Positions 1 through 21,049 of a stretch of 64,000 nt of DNA are shown here, one piece after another. Below the pieces are notes generated by a model. That model ran no database searches. It had not been told where the DNA came from and worked only from the letters and a program-made list of their open reading frames with translations. The stretch covers positions 310,001 to 374,000 of the forward strand of contig NZ_MIHA01000003.1 in assembly GCF_001722335.1 (NCBI RefSeq), in the 5' to 3' direction. The DNA comes from Mycolicibacterium flavescens. GTDB taxonomy: Bacteria; Actinomycetota; Actinomycetes; Mycobacteriales; Mycobacteriaceae. A program made the position numbers and the translations under genes. The stretch's first letter is position 1. Each line of letters opens with the position of its first letter.

Positions 1-472
1 CGTCGTTGAGCACCATCGCGCCCTCGGACAGCCCGATCACGGTGCCCTGGCCACCCTCGCGGACCGCGTTGATGACGTTGGGGGTGCCGACGTCGACGGA
101 CTCGCCGACGCTCGGACCGTCGAGGCCGAGGCCCGGCACGTAGCGGTCGCCGAACGCGCCGATACCCGGGAACAGCCGCTCCAGGGTGTGTCCCTGCACC
201 TGACCAGCCGGATAGTCGACGATCTGGCGGTCCAGGCCCGGGAACCAGTCCGCGCCCGTGCGCATGATGTATTCGTCGTACGGGATGCCCAGCACGTGCG
301 CACCGCCCAGCGCGTACGCCCGTCCCGGCGTGCCCAGCGGCGGCGGCCCGTCGGCCGGGGCCGGCGGCGGTGGCGGTGCGGGTCGTTCGTCGGCCGCCGC
401 GACACCGAGGCCGAAACAGCCTGCGGCGCCGAGGGTTGTCAGCGCGGACCCGAAGGCGAGAAATCGTCTCAT
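1..472 (-). CDS. PE-type serine hydrolase of the TPP locus (3' end missing)
   Basis: Secreted alpha/beta serine hydrolase fragment; about 157 residues are visible before the window edge removes the rest. The ATG at 472 gives a basic, hydrophobic signal sequence (residues 1-27, possible cleavage after VAAA), a Pro/Ala/Gly-rich linker, then an esterase-type domain. The nucleophile elbow GLSEG carries Ser148. Cys19 (sequence AAGC) could also be read as a weak lipobox. It is the last gene of the leftward papA3-mmpL10-fadD23 operon, 48 bp after fadD23. In the TPP locus of M. smegmatis and M. abscessus a PE-domain protein holds this place and is reported to transfer acyl groups onto diacyltrehalose outside the plasma membrane. 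Assignment rests on locus order plus the GxSxG motif; the catalytic Asp and His lie beyond the window. Confidence 0.85.
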   Translation of the reverse strand, partial: MRRFLAFGSALTTLGAAGCFGLGVAAADERPAPPPPPAPADGPPPLGTPGRAYALGGAHVLGIPYDEYIMRTGADWFPGLDRQIVDYPAGQVQGHTLERLFPGIGAFGDRYVPGLGLDGPSVGESVDVGTPNVINAVREGGQGTVIGLSEGAMVLND

Positions 473-520
473 GCCTGTTCGCACACCTCCCCGACCTGTC
501 GGTCGCACTGCCACCAAACC

Positions 521-2263
521 TTACCCCGCCGCGTCACGTCGGGCCCCATCCAGTCTGTCGAACCCGCCGCGCTGATACAGCTCCACGCACGCCGCCCGGC
601 GGACCTTGCCGCTCGTGGTCGTGGGTAACGACCCGGCAGGCACCAGCACCAGGTCTTCGACGCTGAGCCCGTGGGCATTGGAGATCGCCGCGGTGACATC
701 GCTTTTGATGCCGGCCAGCCGGCGCTGCGCGTCGTCGTCGAGGTCGGCCGGTTTCTTCAGCTCGATGACGGTGACCAGCCGTTCGGCGCCGCTTCCGGGG
801 ACCGCGACGGCCGCGACGCGCCCGCCGGTGATCTCCTGCACCGTCGCCTCGATGTCCTCGGGGTAGTGGTTGCGGCCCCGGATGATCAGCAGGTCCTTGA
901 TGCGGCCCACGATGAACAGCTCACCGCCGTGGACGAAGCCGAGGTCGCCGGTGCGCAGCCACGGGCCGACGGGCGTTCCCGGCGACGGGTCGACAAGTGT
1001 TGCGCCGAAACAACTCTGCTCCCCGGGCGGTCTGCCCCAGTAGCCGTCGGCGACGTTCTCACCGTGCACCCAGATCTCGCCGACGACGTCGGGCGCGCAC
1101 TCGCGCGATGTCTCGCTGTCGGCGATGCACAGCACCGGGGACTTCGGCAGCTCGTAGCTGACCAGCGCCGACCCGGTCCGCGAGTCACACCGCTGCGCAC
1201 GGCCCGCCGACAGCTCGTCGACATCGAAGCGGGCCACCTCGACCGAATCGCTCCAGGAGCCGGCCGTGACGAACACCGTCGCCTCGGCGAGACCGTAGGA
1301 CGGACACAGCATGTGGCTCTCGAAGTTGAAGTGCGAGAAGCGGTCCGCGAACCGCTCCAAGGTGGCCGGGTCGACGCGTTCGGCGCCGTTGATGATGCCG
1401 CGCACGCCACCGAGGTCGAGCCCGTCCAGATCGCTGTCGACGGTCTTGCGGGCGGCCAGGTCGAAGGCGAAGTTCGGGGCGGCCGAGAATGCGCGCGGAT
1501 TCTCCGCCAGCGCCTGCATCCATCTGGCCGGCCGCTCCAGGAACGCGGTCGGGCTCGTCAGCGCGGCGGGGATGCCGGACAGAATGGGGGCGCAGATGCC
1601 GAGCACCAGACCCATGTCGTGATAGAAGGGCAACCACGACACGAACGTCGCGTCGGTCGATACCCCCGCCAAGAAGCGGCCCATCACCTGTTCGAAGTTC
1701 ACCTGCAGGTTGCGGTGCGAGATCATCACGCCCGTCGGCGCCCGGGTCGAACCCGAACTGTATTGCAGGTAGGCGATATCCGGCAGTTCGGTCAACTCGA
1801 CCACACCGTCGTCGTCCTGGCACACCGAGTCGATCTCGATCAGCGTCGGCGTGGTGTCCAACCCACCGACGAAGTCGCCGACGTCGGCGGCCGCCGATGA
1901 CGTCGTCAACACCACCGTCGGCGCGGTGTCGGCCAGCACCGAGTCGACCCGCTCGTGCCCGGATCCCGGATGCGGCAACGGAAGCGGCACCGCGATCAAA
2001 CCGGCCTGCATCGCGCCGAGGAACGCCAGGATGTACTCCATACCCTGCGGGGCCAGGATCACCGCCCGGTCGCCGACCGCCCCGTGCCTGCGGATCTCAC
2101 GGGCCACGTTCATCGTGCGGCGCGCCAGCTGCGACCAGGTCAGGCGCTCGGGCACCCCGGCCCAGTCGCGGCTGAAGTCGGTGAACGTGAACGCGAGATC
2201 GTCGGGCCGCAGACTGGCGCGGCCGTGCAGAATCGACAGGATCGAGGACTGAGGTGTGGTCAC
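521..2263 (-). CDS. fadD23: Fatty acyl-AMP ligase FadD23-like (TPP biosynthesis)
   Basis: Activates a long-chain fatty acid as the acyl-adenylate and loads it on the polyketide synthase, rather than making acyl-CoA. The 580-residue length fits the mycobacterial FAAL family. Visible motifs: the ATP-binding loop YSSGSTRAPTGV at residues 168-179, SWLPFYHDMG and the adenylate-binding SYGLAEATVF. The start is GTG at 2263, three bases after the mmpL10 stop, so translation is almost certainly coupled. It is third in the papA3-mmpL10-fadD23-PE operon, the order known for the trehalose polyphleate locus. The neighbouring Pks shares this locus but is divergently transcribed. A FAAL for another lipid is possible in principle, but locus context makes the TPP role very likely. 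Confidence 0.92.
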   Translation of the reverse strand: MTTPQSSILSILHGRASLRPDDLAFTFTDFSRDWAGVPERLTWSQLARRTMNVAREIRRHGAVGDRAVILAPQGMEYILAFLGAMQAGLIAVPLPLPHPGSGHERVDSVLADTAPTVVLTTSSAAADVGDFVGGLDTTPTLIEIDSVCQDDDGVVELTELPDIAYLQYSSGSTRAPTGVMISHRNLQVNFEQVMGRFLAGVSTDATFVSWLPFYHDMGLVLGICAPILSGIPAALTSPTAFLERPARWMQALAENPRAFSAAPNFAFDLAARKTVDSDLDGLDLGGVRGIINGAERVDPATLERFADRFSHFNFESHMLCPSYGLAEATVFVTAGSWSDSVEVARFDVDELSAGRAQRCDSRTGSALVSYELPKSPVLCIADSETSRECAPDVVGEIWVHGENVADGYWGRPPGEQSCFGATLVDPSPGTPVGPWLRTGDLGFVHGGELFIVGRIKDLLIIRGRNHYPEDIEATVQEITGGRVAAVAVPGSGAERLVTVIELKKPADLDDDAQRRLAGIKSDVTAAISNAHGLSVEDLVLVPAGSLPTTTSGKVRRAACVELYQRGGFDRLDGARRDAAG

Positions 2264-2266
2264 GGG

Positions 2267-5266
2267 TCAGCTCGTCGAGTCCGCGGGGACGCGCTCGGCG
2301 GGGCCCGGGGTGTCCAGGCGCGACGGCCACCAGTTGGCCCGGCCCACCATCGCGGCGATCGCGGGCACCGTGATGGTGCGAACCACAAAGGTGTCCAACA
2401 GGATTCCCACTCCGATCACGAAACCGCCCTGGATCACGATGCCGATACTGGAGAACAGCAGACCGGCCATCGAGGCGGCGAAGATCAACCCCGCCGCGGT
2501 GATCACACCGCCGGTCGAGCCCAGCGTGCGGATCACTCCGTAACGCACGCTGTGCGGCGACTCGTCGCGCAGCCGCGACACGAACAGCATGTTGTAGTCG
2601 GCGCCGACCGCCACCAGCACCACGAACGCCAATGGTGGCACGCTCCAATGCAATTCCTGTCCCAGCAGCATCTGGAACGTCAGCACCCCGATGCCGATGG
2701 CCGCGAAGTACGACACCACCACCGACCCGACGAGGTACAGCGGCGCAATGATCGCGCGCAACAGCACCATCAGTGTCAACAGCACGACGATCAGGGTCGC
2801 GGCGATGATGAACCGGATGTCCTGCTGGTAGTAGTCGCGGGTGTCGCGCAGCGCGACGGGGAAGCCGCCCATCGAGATCGTCGCGTCGGCGAGCATGGTG
2901 TTCGGTTGCGCGCCGCGCGCGACGTCGGCGATCTGATTGACCTGATCCATCGCCTCGGCGCTGAACGGGTTCAGCTCGGTCTGCACCAGGTAGCGCACCG
3001 AGCGCCCGTCCGGCGAGATGTACGCGGCCGCGGCCTTTTTGAAGTCCGGCAGGTTGAGCACCTCGGCCGGGATGTTGAACCCGGCCTGGTTCGGGTCGGC
3101 GGCGTTGTTGCGCATGGTCAGCAGGAACGTCGACGCCTCGTTCAGGCCGGCGGCGATCACCTTGACCTGCTCGACGAGTTCGTCCACCCCGCCCGCGACC
3201 TCGCGGCTGCCGGTGGCCAGCCGGTTGGCGCCGCGCTGCAGTTCGGCCAGGCCGCGCTGCGGGCCGCCGGGCTGATCGAGGCCCATCGCGTTGACCGCCT
3301 TGGTGACGTTGGCCATCGCGTTGTTGAGTTTCTTGACCGCGTCGTTGAGGGTTTCCCGGTCCTCGACGCCCTGCAGTTCCTGGGCCAGACCGTTGATCTC
3401 GTCGAGGCTGCCGTCTTCGCGGGCCTGCACCAGCCGCTGGAACTGCTGGCGGGTGTCGACGCAGGACGGGTTGGCGTCGCAGACCGCGTTGCCGTTCAGC
3501 GCCGCCAGCACCGGGCCGATCCAGGCGAACATGTCCCGGACGGTGCGGAAGTTCACGCCCATCGAGTTGCCCAGCGCGTTGATACTGGTGACCAGTTTGG
3601 CGGCGACCTCGACGTCGCGGACCAGTTTGTCGCCGCCGTACTCGGTGCGCACCGAGGAGAACGTGTCGACCAGTTCCTGGATGCTCGGCGCGATCGTGTT
3701 GATCTGGCCGCGCACGTCGGCGAGGCTCTCGGCCAGCGTGTCGGCGCCGTCGGTGAGCCGGTTCAGGTCGCCGGTGCGCTGGCCGATCTGGGCGGAGCCG
3801 TCGGCCAGCCGGTCGCCGACGATGCCGGCCTGGAACGTCGCCCGGAACTCCAGCGGCACCTCCCCGACCGGGCGGGTGATGCCGCTGACCAGCCCGACGT
3901 TGGGCAGCTGCGCCACCCGTGAGGCCAGCTGCTCGAGGTCGGCCAGCGCCCGCGGTGAGCGCAGGTCGTGCGGCGACTGGATCAGGATGTACTCCGGGAT
4001 CGACCGGCTGATCGGGAAGTGCCGTTCCAGCGCGGCATACCCGACCGAACTGGGCGCCGACGCGTCGACCACCTTGCGGTCGTCGTAGTTGTAGTCGGCG
4101 AACACCGCGATGCCGGCCAGCAGCGCCAGCACCAGCAGGCTGCCGACCAGGTGCGGCACCGGGCGGCGCACGATGCGGATGCCCGAGCGGCGCCAGAACC
4201 GCGCGGTCAGTTCGCGTCGCGGTTTGACCCAGCCGCGCGGGCCCGCGAGCACCAGGATCGCCGGCAGCAGCGTGATCCCGGCGAGGTAGGCGATGCCGAT
4301 GCCGATCGCCGACGACACCCCGACGGTCTTGAACACGCCCATCTGGGCGAAGCTCAGCATCAGGAACGTCAGGCCGACCGTCGCCGCGGACGCGGTGATG
4401 ACCTTGCCGATCGAGCTCATCGCCGCCCGGACCGCGTGCTCGTAGCCGTCGCCCGAGCGCAGGTAGTCGTGGTAGCGGCTGATCAGGAACACCGCGTAGT
4501 CGGTGCCCGCGCCGGCCATGATCGCGCTGAGGAACACGATCGACTGGTTGGACACCCCGGCCCCGGTCAGCGACGAGTACGCGGCCACCGCGCCCTGCGC
4601 GATCAGCAGCGACGACCCGATCGTCACCAGCGGCAGCAGCATCGTGACCAGGCTCCGGTAGACCAGCAGCAGCACACCGAGCACCAGCACCGCGATCGCG
4701 ATCTCGATCGGCAGCCGGTCCTGTTCACCGGCGACGGTGAGGTCGGCGACGGTGGCCGCCGGGCCGGTCAGGTACACGTCGACCGTGCTGCCCGCGACGG
4801 CCTGCTCGACGGTGTCGGAGACCCGGGTGAACGAGTCGAACGCCCGCGGGGTGCCCAGTTCACCCTCGAGGCTGACCGGCAGCACCCAGGTCGTCTTGTC
4901 CTCGCTGGTCAGGAACGGCCGCAGCTGCGGGGTGGCGACGAAGTCCTGCACCGACACCACGTCGGTGACGTTGTCGCGCAGCGTGTCGACCAGCTTGCGG
5001 TAGGTGTCCTCGTCCTCGCGGGTCAACCCGTTCTCGTTGATCAGCGCGATCAGCAGCAGGTCGTCGTTGCTGGATTCGCCGAACGCCTCGGCCATCTTGG
5101 TGGCCGTCACGGTCGACGGCGCGTCGGCCGGCAGGATCGACAGCGGGTTGCGCTGAGACATCTCGCCGAGCGACGGGAAACTCAGCGGCAGCGCGACCAG
5201 CAGCGCGAGCCACACGCCGATGACCGCCCAGGGCCAGCGCACCACAAAATCGGCTAACCGCCGCAT
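2267..5266 (-). CDS. mmpL10: RND/MMPL family lipid transporter MmpL10-like
   Basis: Proton-driven inner-membrane lipid exporter of 999 residues. It has the MmpL layout: an N-terminal membrane helix (WAVIGVWLALLVALPLSF), a large periplasmic loop, a helix bundle containing GAGTDYAVFLISRYHD, a second long periplasmic domain rich in helical segments, and a second bundle containing VAVGADYNMLFVSRLRD. The Asp-Tyr pairs in both bundles match the proton-relay positions of the family. Start ATG at 5266, 30 bp after papA3; it ends 3 bp before fadD23. Within the TPP locus MmpL10 is reported to carry the diacyltrehalose precursor across the plasma membrane for final acylation by PE. No truncation or frameshift is seen. 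Confidence 0.93.
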   Translation of the reverse strand: MRRLADFVVRWPWAVIGVWLALLVALPLSFPSLGEMSQRNPLSILPADAPSTVTATKMAEAFGESSNDDLLLIALINENGLTREDEDTYRKLVDTLRDNVTDVVSVQDFVATPQLRPFLTSEDKTTWVLPVSLEGELGTPRAFDSFTRVSDTVEQAVAGSTVDVYLTGPAATVADLTVAGEQDRLPIEIAIAVLVLGVLLLVYRSLVTMLLPLVTIGSSLLIAQGAVAAYSSLTGAGVSNQSIVFLSAIMAGAGTDYAVFLISRYHDYLRSGDGYEHAVRAAMSSIGKVITASAATVGLTFLMLSFAQMGVFKTVGVSSAIGIGIAYLAGITLLPAILVLAGPRGWVKPRRELTARFWRRSGIRIVRRPVPHLVGSLLVLALLAGIAVFADYNYDDRKVVDASAPSSVGYAALERHFPISRSIPEYILIQSPHDLRSPRALADLEQLASRVAQLPNVGLVSGITRPVGEVPLEFRATFQAGIVGDRLADGSAQIGQRTGDLNRLTDGADTLAESLADVRGQINTIAPSIQELVDTFSSVRTEYGGDKLVRDVEVAAKLVTSINALGNSMGVNFRTVRDMFAWIGPVLAALNGNAVCDANPSCVDTRQQFQRLVQAREDGSLDEINGLAQELQGVEDRETLNDAVKKLNNAMANVTKAVNAMGLDQPGGPQRGLAELQRGANRLATGSREVAGGVDELVEQVKVIAAGLNEASTFLLTMRNNAADPNQAGFNIPAEVLNLPDFKKAAAAYISPDGRSVRYLVQTELNPFSAEAMDQVNQIADVARGAQPNTMLADATISMGGFPVALRDTRDYYQQDIRFIIAATLIVVLLTLMVLLRAIIAPLYLVGSVVVSYFAAIGIGVLTFQMLLGQELHWSVPPLAFVVLVAVGADYNMLFVSRLRDESPHSVRYGVIRTLGSTGGVITAAGLIFAASMAGLLFSSIGIVIQGGFVIGVGILLDTFVVRTITVPAIAAMVGRANWWPSRLDTPGPAERVPADSTS

Positions 5267-5296
5267 ATCGTCCTCACCGAGATTTGAAGCTCCACG

Positions 5297-6718
5297 CTAA
5301 GCGACGCGTCCCCAGCTGCCGCTGTCGGCGACCAGTGAGCACACCGATCGCATGGTCTGCATGTAGCGGGTGACCGACTTGGCCGCGACGTTGTTGTCCG
5401 GGTGCATGATGGCCATCACCGTGCCCTCGCCGTACCGGAAGATGTAGATCGTCAGCTGGTAGGAGAACCGCCCGTCGGGGTAGATCCCGATGTTGTCGGC
5501 CAGGCCCATGTCGGCGGCGGCCAGCACCGCGTTCAGCGGGGCGGCGCCGGCGTGGAAGAAGTTGGACACCGGGAAGTTCGGTTGCGGCCAGTTCAGGTCC
5601 GGCGCGAGTTCCAGCACCCGGTAATACGGCACCTTGGCCATGTTCAGGTTCGAGTCGAACGACGCCTGCGCCGACCAGGCCGCGTCGGCGAAGGAGGCCG
5701 CGCCGATCGGCACGGTGATCGGGATGAGGCCGGTGAACCAGCCCTGGGTCATGAAGTTGTCGGTGGCCGTGCGCGAATCGCGCGGGGTCAGGCCGTAGTA
5801 GGTCAGCGCACCGGTCAGTTCGTGCTCGACCTGCGCGAGGCAGGCGAACAGCCCGCCCACGAACCGCGCCCCGGCCGCCGCGCAGGCCGCCTCGAAGCGT
5901 TCGGTCTGCCCGGTGTCCATCAGGACCTCGGTGGTCATGGTGCTGCTTTTCGCTTCCAGGTGGTTGCCCAGCGGCAGCGGGAACTCCGGGAAACCGCCGC
6001 CGCTGTTCTCGGCGAAGTCGATCCAGGCCCGCACTTCGGGCGAGTCGACGGTCAGCTCGGCGGTACGTTCGCGTTCGCGGATGCAGAACTCGTCGAAGCT
6101 GCCGGCCTCCGGCAGCACCAGCGCCTCTCCGCCGCTGCTCAGCGCCGAGTACATGCCGTTGGCTTCGAGCATGGTGGTGCCGATCAGGGTGGCGTCGCCG
6201 TGCACGTGGTCCATGGCCGCGAAGAACGTGAACCGGCCGTCGTTCTGGATGATGCCGAAGGTGAAGCACCCCCACTCCAGCGGGCCGGGGATGCCGACGA
6301 CGTGCTCGCGGATCTGCTCGACGGTCATGGTGCCGTGGTCGACCGGGACGAACTCGATGTCGGCCGGGTCTTCCAGCGCGTGCCGGATGAACTGCCCGTC
6401 ACCGGCATGCCGGAACCAGCTGCGGAACGTGTCGTGCCGGCGCAGATAGGCGTTGACGGCGTGGTCCATGGCGTCGATGTCGCACTGGCCGCCGACCTCG
6501 CAGCTGGCGATGATCTGGCGGGAGAAGTTCATCCCCGCGTCGGTGCGCTCGCAGTAGTTGCGCAGGTGCTGACCTTGCATGTAGCTGACGGGCACGGTGC
6601 TCACCGGCGCCTTGCGCGCCTTGTCGACCGCAGCGGCCGTCGGATGCCACGACGTGACAGCGCCCGAGCTCAACGACCATTCCTCAAGTGCGCCAACCGT
6701 GATCTTGCCGATCCGCAA
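5297..6718 (-). CDS. papA3: Polyketide-associated acyltransferase PapA3-like
   Basis: Condensation-domain-like acyltransferase that transfers acyl chains onto trehalose. The HxxxD catalytic motif is HVHGD (His171, Asp175), and MTQGWFTGLIPITVPIG is typical of the PapA1/A2/A3 group. I chose the TTG at 6718, giving 473 residues beginning MRIGKITVG, because PapA homologues start with MRIG and a Shine-Dalgarno-like AAGGA lies about 12 nt upstream. An in-frame ATG at 6793 would add 25 low-complexity residues, and a TATGTT hexamer at 6789-6794 looks like a -10 that would exclude that ATG from the transcript. It is the first gene of the leftward operon and divergent from pks. Length without the extension matches the family. 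Confidence 0.9.
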   Translation of the reverse strand: MRIGKITVGALEEWSLSSGAVTSWHPTAAAVDKARKAPVSTVPVSYMQGQHLRNYCERTDAGMNFSRQIIASCEVGGQCDIDAMDHAVNAYLRRHDTFRSWFRHAGDGQFIRHALEDPADIEFVPVDHGTMTVEQIREHVVGIPGPLEWGCFTFGIIQNDGRFTFFAAMDHVHGDATLIGTTMLEANGMYSALSSGGEALVLPEAGSFDEFCIRERERTAELTVDSPEVRAWIDFAENSGGGFPEFPLPLGNHLEAKSSTMTTEVLMDTGQTERFEAACAAAGARFVGGLFACLAQVEHELTGALTYYGLTPRDSRTATDNFMTQGWFTGLIPITVPIGAASFADAAWSAQASFDSNLNMAKVPYYRVLELAPDLNWPQPNFPVSNFFHAGAAPLNAVLAAADMGLADNIGIYPDGRFSYQLTIYIFRYGEGTVMAIMHPDNNVAAKSVTRYMQTMRSVCSLVADSGSWGRVA

Positions 6719-6977
6719 AAGCTTCTTGTCCTTCCCAGTGCTGCCCGATCCGCCGGCTGACGATCGGCGTATGGGCAGTCGCCGGATCAACATACTCTCG
6801 CCCGTGCCACGTTGCCCGGCCCGTGCTCGGCCCGTGCTACGGCCGGGTTGACGGCGACGCGCATACAGCTTGCGAACATGCCATAGTGTGCGGCGGGGGA
6901 ACGTTATTTTCGGGCGCGAAAGGTGTCCCGTTGGTCATGTTCTCCCGATCATTGCTTCTAGGGAGGACAGCACGGGT
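6719..6977. promoter_or_regulatory. Divergent promoter region papA3 / pks
   Basis: A 259-bp gap between the chosen papA3 start and the pks start must hold promoters for both arms of the TPP locus. On the minus strand TATGTT (6794-6789) is a possible papA3 -10. On the plus strand a Shine-Dalgarno-like GGGAGGA at 6961-6967 precedes the pks ATG. GCCCGTGC occurs three times (6800, 6819, 6830). The stretch 6895-6960 is visibly more AT-rich than the flanking genes. No known operator was recognised. Confidence 0.5.
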
Positions 6978-17858
<10,881 letters not shown>

Positions 17859-17860
17859 GG

Positions 17861-18937
17861 CTAGGCCCAGCGCTCGGCTTGAACCTCGGGCGGCAGCGTC
17901 GTCTGCAGCGGCACGTCGAGGCCGTCGTAGATACCGGGCTTCTGCTCGACGAGCCAGGCCAGCGCGCCGAGCAACCGGTTGGCCGCGGTGGTGTTGCCGC
18001 CGTCGGCGCGGGTGCCGCCGGGCACGTCGGCGCGGGTGGTGATGGTCAGCTGCGGGTCGCCGTCGATGATGACGCGGTGATCGCCGACGCCCTGGTCGGG
18101 GTACGGCCAGTCCGGTGCGCAGGAGGCGTGGATGCGGGTGATGTGGTCGATGACGATCCGCTCGCGGCCCCCGGAGCGACCGATGACCTTGAGCCAGAAC
18201 GCGCCCTGGGTGCCCTTCTCGAACGGGCCCATCACGGTGTCGACCGACTCCTCGAGAGGTCGCCGTTGCACGTCCTCGGTGATCTCGTCGATCTCCACGC
18301 CGAGTGCCCGGCCGACCAGTCGAATGTTGCCGCCCCACACCATGGTTGGGATCGACGGCAGCAGCATCATCGGGGTGTCGTCCATCGACCCGCCGAAGCC
18401 GCATGACACCTTGACCGCGTACGGCTGGTCGTAGGTGGAGTAGTCGAAGATCTCCTGGCAGCGGATGGTCTTGATGCGCGTGCACAGCCCGGCGGCGATC
18501 ACCGCGAGCGCGTCGTTGCCCCAGCCCGGGTCGACACCGCTGACCAACAGCGTCGCCGATCCGGTTTCGGCGGCCGCGGTGAGCCGGTCGAGCCACTCCT
18601 GCGGCGCCGAGCGCGGGTCGTAGAGCGAATACAGCGACGGCGTCACCACATGCCGGCCGGCGCGCAGGCACCGTTCGATGTCGGCCACCGCGTCGTCGGG
18701 GCGGATGTCACCGGAAGCCATGTAGGCCACCGCGTCACACGCGCCGAGCGCCGCGTCGACGTCGGTGGTCGCGGCGACACCCACCGGGTCCAGCCCGGCG
18801 AACGACGCCGCGTCGCGGCCCGCCTTCTCGGGCGTCGAGGTGATGACGCCGGCCAGTTGCAGACCGGGGAACGCCACCGCCGAGCGGATCGCCGTCGCAC
18901 CCATGTTTCCGGTACCCCAGACCGCCACGCGAAGCAT
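17861..18937 (-). CDS. Dihydrodipicolinate-reductase-like NAD(P)-binding oxidoreductase
   Basis: Oxidoreductase of 358 residues with an N-terminal Rossmann fold starting at once with VAVWGTGNMG, the nucleotide-binding glycine loop seen in DapB-like and 2,4-diaminopentanoate-dehydrogenase-like proteins. SGVDPGWGNDAL and an IRCQEIFDYSTYDQPY segment follow. The substrate is unknown; DapB proper is shorter (about 245 residues). The ATG at 18937 is preferred over a GTG at 18943 because AGGG lies 7 nt before the ATG. It is convergent with pks (2 bp between stops). The same kind of gene sits next to the TPP pks in M. smegmatis as I recall, but no role in TPP is proven by sequence. Confidence 0.8.
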   Translation of the reverse strand: MLRVAVWGTGNMGATAIRSAVAFPGLQLAGVITSTPEKAGRDAASFAGLDPVGVAATTDVDAALGACDAVAYMASGDIRPDDAVADIERCLRAGRHVVTPSLYSLYDPRSAPQEWLDRLTAAAETGSATLLVSGVDPGWGNDALAVIAAGLCTRIKTIRCQEIFDYSTYDQPYAVKVSCGFGGSMDDTPMMLLPSIPTMVWGGNIRLVGRALGVEIDEITEDVQRRPLEESVDTVMGPFEKGTQGAFWLKVIGRSGGRERIVIDHITRIHASCAPDWPYPDQGVGDHRVIIDGDPQLTITTRADVPGGTRADGGNTTAANRLLGALAWLVEQKPGIYDGLDVPLQTTLPPEVQAERWA

Positions 18938-19075
18938 CGCCACACCCTAGCCGGGAGCCGCGTGACGATTCTCACATCACCGGGAAATGACTGGTCAGGC
19001 ACGTGTCAACTGGGCGTTTGGGCGGCCCGGCCAACCAGGTGGTCGGTGCGGCCCGAGGAATTGGCCGCGGGGGGT

Positions 19076-19126
19076 TTGAGTTGAAGTTACTGATGGGTAT
19101 AGTCCGACCCAGTTACTGGTGGGTAA
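19076..19126 (+). promoter_or_regulatory. fadE5 promoter with two TTACT-type operator dyads
   Basis: A promoter can be read as TTGAGT (19076-19081), 16-bp spacer, TATAGT (19098-19103). Two related dyads overlap it. TTACTGATGGGTAT (19087-19100) lies between -35 and -10, and TTACTGGTGGGTAA (19113-19126) lies at about the transcription start. The second has perfect TTAC/GTAA arms. This is the geometry of a repressor site. A related dyad occurs at the fadA2/fabG4 promoter. The regulator is inferred to be the TetR protein at 29047-29694. Confidence 0.6.
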
Positions 19127-19175
19127 CTTATCCCGAGTACCCAACCGTGAGTGGCTATCTCACCGAGGAGGAACC

Positions 19176-21011
19176 GTGAGCCACTATAAGAGCAACGTAC
19201 GTGACCAGGTGTTCAACCTGTTCGAGGTGCTGCGCCTCGACCGGGCGCTGGGTACGGGTGAGTACAGCGACCTCGACGCCGACACGGCCCGCGAGATGCT
19301 TTCCGAGATGGCCCGGCTGGCCGAAGGCCCGATCGCCGAGTCGTTCGTCGAGGGTGACCGCAACCCGCCGGTCTTCGACCCCGCGACGCACTCGGTGACA
19401 CTGCCCGAAGAATTCAAGAAGTCGGTGCGCGCCTGCATCGAGGGCGGCTGGGACAAGGTCGGCCTCGACGAGGAACTCGGCGGTGTGCCCGCCCCCAAGG
19501 CGCTGCTGTGGGCGCTCAACGAGCACATCCTGGGTGCCAACCCCGCCGTGTGGATGTACGCAGGCGGTGCCGCGTTCGCGCAGATCTTCGCGCACAACGC
19601 GACCGAGGAACAGAAGAAGTGGGCAGTCCTGGCCACCGAGCGCGGCTGGGGCGCCACCATGGTGCTGACCGAGCCCGACGCCGGTTCCGACGTCGGTGCG
19701 GGCCGGACCAAGGCCGTCCAGCAGGACGACGGCTCCTGGCACATCGACGGCGTGAAGCGCTTCATCACCTCGGCCGACTCCGATGACCTGTTCGAGAACA
19801 TCTTCCACCTGGTGCTGGCCCGCCCCGAGGGCGCAGGCCCGGGCACCAAGGGTCTGTCGCTGTTCTTCGTGCCGAAGTTCCTCTTCGACTTCGAGACCGG
19901 CGAGCTGGGCGAGCGCAACGGCGTCTTCGTCACCAACGTCGAGCACAAGATGGGCCTGAAGGTCTCGGCCACCTGTGAGCTGACCTTCGGCCAGCACGGC
20001 ACGCCCGCCAAGGGCTGGCTGGTCGGCGAGGTGCACAACGGCATCGCGCAGATGTTCGACGTCATCGAGCAGGCACGAATGATGGTGGGCACCAAGGCCA
20101 TCGCCACGCTGTCGACCGGTTACCTGAACGCGCTCGAGTACGCCAAGGAGCGTGTGCAGGGCGCCGACATGACCCAGATGACCGACAAGACCGCGCCGCG
20201 CGTCACGATCACGCACCACCCGGACGTGCGTCGGTCGCTGATGACCCAGAAGTCCTACGCCGAGGGCCTGCGCGCGCTGTACCTGTACACCGCGACCTTC
20301 CAGGACTCGGAGGTCGCCAAGGCCGTCCACGACGTCGACGCCGACACGGCCGTTCGGGTCAACGACCTGATGCTGCCGATCGTCAAGGGTGTCGGCTCCG
20401 AGCAGGCGTACGCCAAGCTCACCGAGAGCCTGCAGACCTTCGGTGGGTCCGGCTTCCTGCAGGACTACCCGATCGAGCAGTACATCCGCGACGCCAAGAT
20501 CGACTCGCTGTACGAGGGCACCACCGCGATCCAGGCGCAGGACTTCTTCTTCCGCAAGATCGTGCGGGACAAGGGCCAGGCGCTGGCGTACGTGGCGGGC
20601 CAGATCGAGCAGTTCGTCAAGAGCGAGGCGGGCAACGGTCGGCTCAAGGCCGAGCGTGCGCTGCTGGCTACCGCGCTGGAGGACGTCCAGGCCATGGCCG
20701 CGACGCTGACCGGCTACCTGATGGCCGCGCAGGAGAACCCGACCGAGCTGTACAAGGTCGGCCTGGGCTCGGTGCGCTTCCTGATGAGCGTCGGCGACCT
20801 GGTCATCGGCTGGCTGCTGCAGCAGCAGGCCGCGGTGGCGGTCACCGCGCTCGACGAGGGTGCCAGCGGCGACGACCGCGCCTTCTACGAGGGCAAGGTC
20901 GCGGTGGCGTCGTTCTTCGCGAAGAACTTCCTGCCGCTGCTCACCAGCACCCGGTCGGTTGTCGAGAATCTCGACAACGACGTGATGGAACTCGACGAAG
21001 CGGCCTTCTAG
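19176..21011 (+). CDS. fadE5: Acyl-CoA dehydrogenase FadE5
   Basis: FAD-dependent acyl-CoA dehydrogenase of 611 residues, the same length as mycobacterial FadE5, which oxidises acyl-CoAs of broad chain length in beta-oxidation. The GTG at 19176 follows a strong GAGGAGG ribosome site and gives the family start [19 protein letters not shown]; an upstream in-frame start at 19119 lies within the operator region and is rejected. Visible: [12 protein letters not shown] (FAD/substrate region), [18 protein letters not shown] and [13 protein letters not shown], whose Glu falls exactly at residue 447, the catalytic base position reported for FadE5. It has its own promoter with two operator-like dyads and a strong terminator. 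A close paralogue lies at 48354-50189. Confidence 0.95.
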   Translation: MSHYKSNVRDQVFNLFEVLRLDRALGTGEYSDLDADTAREMLSEMARLAEGPIAESFVEGDRNPPVFDPATHSVTLPEEFKKSVRACIEGGWDKVGLDEELGGVPAPKALLWALNEHILGANPAVWMYAGGAAFAQIFAHNATEEQKKWAVLATERGWGATMVLTEPDAGSDVGAGRTKAVQQDDGSWHIDGVKRFITSADSDDLFENIFHLVLARPEGAGPGTKGLSLFFVPKFLFDFETGELGERNGVFVTNVEHKMGLKVSATCELTFGQHGTPAKGWLVGEVHNGIAQMFDVIEQARMMVGTKAIATLSTGYLNALEYAKERVQGADMTQMTDKTAPRVTITHHPDVRRSLMTQKSYAEGLRALYLYTATFQDSEVAKAVHDVDADTAVRVNDLMLPIVKGVGSEQAYAKLTESLQTFGGSGFLQDYPIEQYIRDAKIDSLYEGTTAIQAQDFFFRKIVRDKGQALAYVAGQIEQFVKSEAGNGRLKAERALLATALEDVQAMAATLTGYLMAAQENPTELYKVGLGSVRFLMSVGDLVIGWLLQQQAAVAVTALDEGASGDDRAFYEGKVAVASFFAKNFLPLLTSTRSVVENLDNDVMELDEAAF

Positions 21012-21049
21012 TCCGGTTCCTTTGAGGCCTTCGGCCCGCTTCTTTGACC

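Noticed and set aside
6719..6793. N-terminal extension of papA3 from ATG 6793
   Set aside because: Adds 25 residues absent from PapA homologues and may lie upstream of the transcript start; the TTG at 6718 gives the family start.
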